64,000 bases of DNA from Bog-473 sp963744225 (GTDB lineage Bacteria; Actinomycetota; Acidimicrobiia; Acidimicrobiales; RAAP-2): the NCBI GenBank assembly GCA_963744225.1, contig CAVUSV010000004.1:1426001-1490000 (forward strand). The letters are read 5' to 3'. A program made the translations under genes and the position numbers. The notes beneath the pieces were generated by a model, which was given only the letters and a program-made list of their open reading frames with translations, was not told where the DNA came from and did not search any database. Within the stretch, counting starts at the first letter, position 1, and each line of letters begins with the position of its first letter. Positions 62,925-64,000 of this stretch are shown here, piece after piece.

Positions 62925-63942
62925 ATGACCCTGGTCAAGGCCGATGCTCATGCCGCGTTGGTATCGTCGCGTGGTGTGACGGTCTCGACGCTCCTCTCCT
63001 CCGCCGACCTGGAGCCATACCGAAGGGAGTTGAGCGGGTACTGCTACCGCATGCTCGGCTCCGGTTTCGAGTCCGAGGACGCCGTGCAGGAGACCATGAT
63101 CAAGGCTCTGCGCGGCGCGGCTGCATTCGAGGGCCGTTCCAGCCTGCGGTCGTGGTTGTACCGAATCGCCACCAACGTCTGCATCGACATGAGCCGGCAG
63201 GTCCAACGCCGCGCCCGGCCGATGGAGATGGGCCCGGCCTCGCCCCCGGACGACTCCTTGCTCGGCCCCATCCATCCGGAGGCGACCTGGGTGATGCCGC
63301 TCCCCGACGCCAGCGTCGACCCGGCGGACATCGCCGAACATCGGGAGTCGATCCGCTTGGCGTTCGTCACTGCGTTGCAGCACCTCCCTCCGCGCCAGCG
63401 CGCCGCGCTCATTCTCTGCGAGGTGCTCCGCTGGCCGGCGGCCGAGACGGCGGAGCTGCTGGGGACCAGCCTGGCCTCGGTCAACAGCGCGCTCCAGCGG
63501 GCGCGCGGCCACTCTTGCCACGCTGCCTGACGCCGGCCGCCCCCGTTCCCTCGACCCCGAGGACACCGAGCTGCTCCAGCGCTACGTGGAGGCGTTCGAG
63601 CGCTACGACATCGATGCCCTGGTACAGCTGCTGCACGACGACGCGGTGCAATCGATGCCGCCCTTCGCCATGTGGCTCCAGGGGGCGACCGCCATCACCC
63701 AGTTCATGCTCGAACCGGGACCCAGCACCTGCCGGGGGTCGAGACTGCTTCCGACAAGGGCGAACGGTTGTCCGGCCTTTGGGCAGTACAAGCCCGACCC
63801 GGCCGGCGGATGGGAGCCGTGGGCGATCCAGGTGTTGGAGATCTCAGAGGGCAAGATCGCCGAAATGTCCTTCTTCCTGCACCCGCTTGACCCGGAACGA
63901 CTCTTTCCCTCCTTCGGCCTTCCGCTCCACCTCGACGCGTAG
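62925..63942 (+). pseudogene. ECF sigma factor with SnoaL-like C-terminal domain, frameshifted
   Basis: About 338 residues with one extra G near 63507. The sigma part has LEPYRRELSGYCYRMLGSGF, SEDAVQETMIKALRG, RSWLYRIATNVCIDMSRQV and the region-4 helix LPPRQRAALILCEVLRWPAA with ASVNSALQRAR. After the shift the SnoaL-like domain reads YVEAFERYDIDALVQLLHDD, MPPFAMWLQGATAITQFM and FLHPLDPERLFPSFGLP. This is the same architecture as the gene at 24260-25269 but diverged in sequence. Starts ATG 62925 and GTG 62976 are both possible. Confidence 0.82.
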
Positions 63943-64000
63943 GCCCGCCAATTCGAGCAGGTCGACCATCTCCGGGGCGAGGTGCACGATGGCGATCTGC
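63943..64000. other. Right edge, possible partial leftward gene
   Basis: The last 58 bp read on the minus strand give IAIVHLAPEMVDLLELAGL, which looks protein-like, so the C-terminus of a leftward gene may enter here. Too short to identify. Confidence 0.2.

Noticed and set aside
1..64000. CRISPR array, prophage or antiphage defence island
   Set aside because: No spaced direct repeats, integrase, capsid, restriction or toxin-antitoxin genes were recognised.

Overview
The window is GC-rich, densely coded DNA from a bacterium, almost certainly an actinomycete. The evidence is an actinobacterial LexA/SOS box (CGAACATATGTTCG) at dinB, several F420/deazaflavin-type proteins, a rifampin phosphotransferase, frequent GTG/TTG starts and many 4-bp start/stop overlaps. 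A free-living, uncultured Acidimicrobiia-like heterotroph would fit, but the class is inference. No rRNA, tRNA, CRISPR array, prophage or complete insertion sequence was seen.

Layout. 1-8.5 kb: SDR and MDR oxidoreductases, a small two-membrane-segment protein, a TetR/SDR pair with twin operators, and a MerR-AKR-SDR operon. 8.5-19.6 kb: a GH15 glycosidase, VOC and SnoaL-like proteins, an F420-reductase-like gene next to a luciferase-like monooxygenase, an FSP1/NDH-2-like flavoprotein facing a MarR, a DUF5666-like membrane protein with an internal stop, and a MarR/epimerase pair with matching operators. 20-30 kb: rph with a palindrome resembling the rifamycin-associated element, SOS-controlled dinB, an ECF sigma/SnoaL fusion, a cyclopropane-fatty-acid synthase-like enzyme, an IS3-type transposase remnant, a short adenylate kinase and a LuxR regulator. 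30-36.4 kb: an XRE-MEDS regulator, F420H2-dependent reductase, OsmC, thiolase, TetR, CYP125-like P450 and quinone-oxidoreductase. 36.5-43 kb: a divergent pair of secreted proteins, a cNMP-binding protein, a DksA-like protein, 6-phosphogluconate dehydrogenase and an AKR. 43-47.8 kb: P450, SDR, TetR, ABM monooxygenase and acyl-CoA ligase. 47.9-62.3 kb: a catabolic cluster. 62.4-63.9 kb: DUF1905 and a second ECF sigma/SnoaL fusion.

The catabolic cluster holds acyl-CoA ligase, TetR, four SDRs, a fused alpha-beta E1 dehydrogenase, acyl-CoA dehydrogenase, class II aldolase, amidohydrolase, cyclase-family hydrolase, Baeyer-Villiger monooxygenase, Rieske oxygenase, SnoaL-like protein and CMD-family protein. 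All four divergent promoters between 50 and 59 kb carry the same operator core, ACYGGTCGGTACA or a close variant, so they look like one regulon. The enzyme set suggests hydroxylation of a cyclic substrate, oxidation to a ketone, Baeyer-Villiger ring expansion, hydrolysis, retro-aldol cleavage and CoA-dependent oxidation. The substrate is unknown.

Ten otherwise well-conserved genes are each broken by a net one-base frameshift, and an eleventh by an in-frame TGA. The density and the GC-rich contexts suggest long-read or metagenome assembly errors rather than decay, so these genes are described as reconstructed across the shift.
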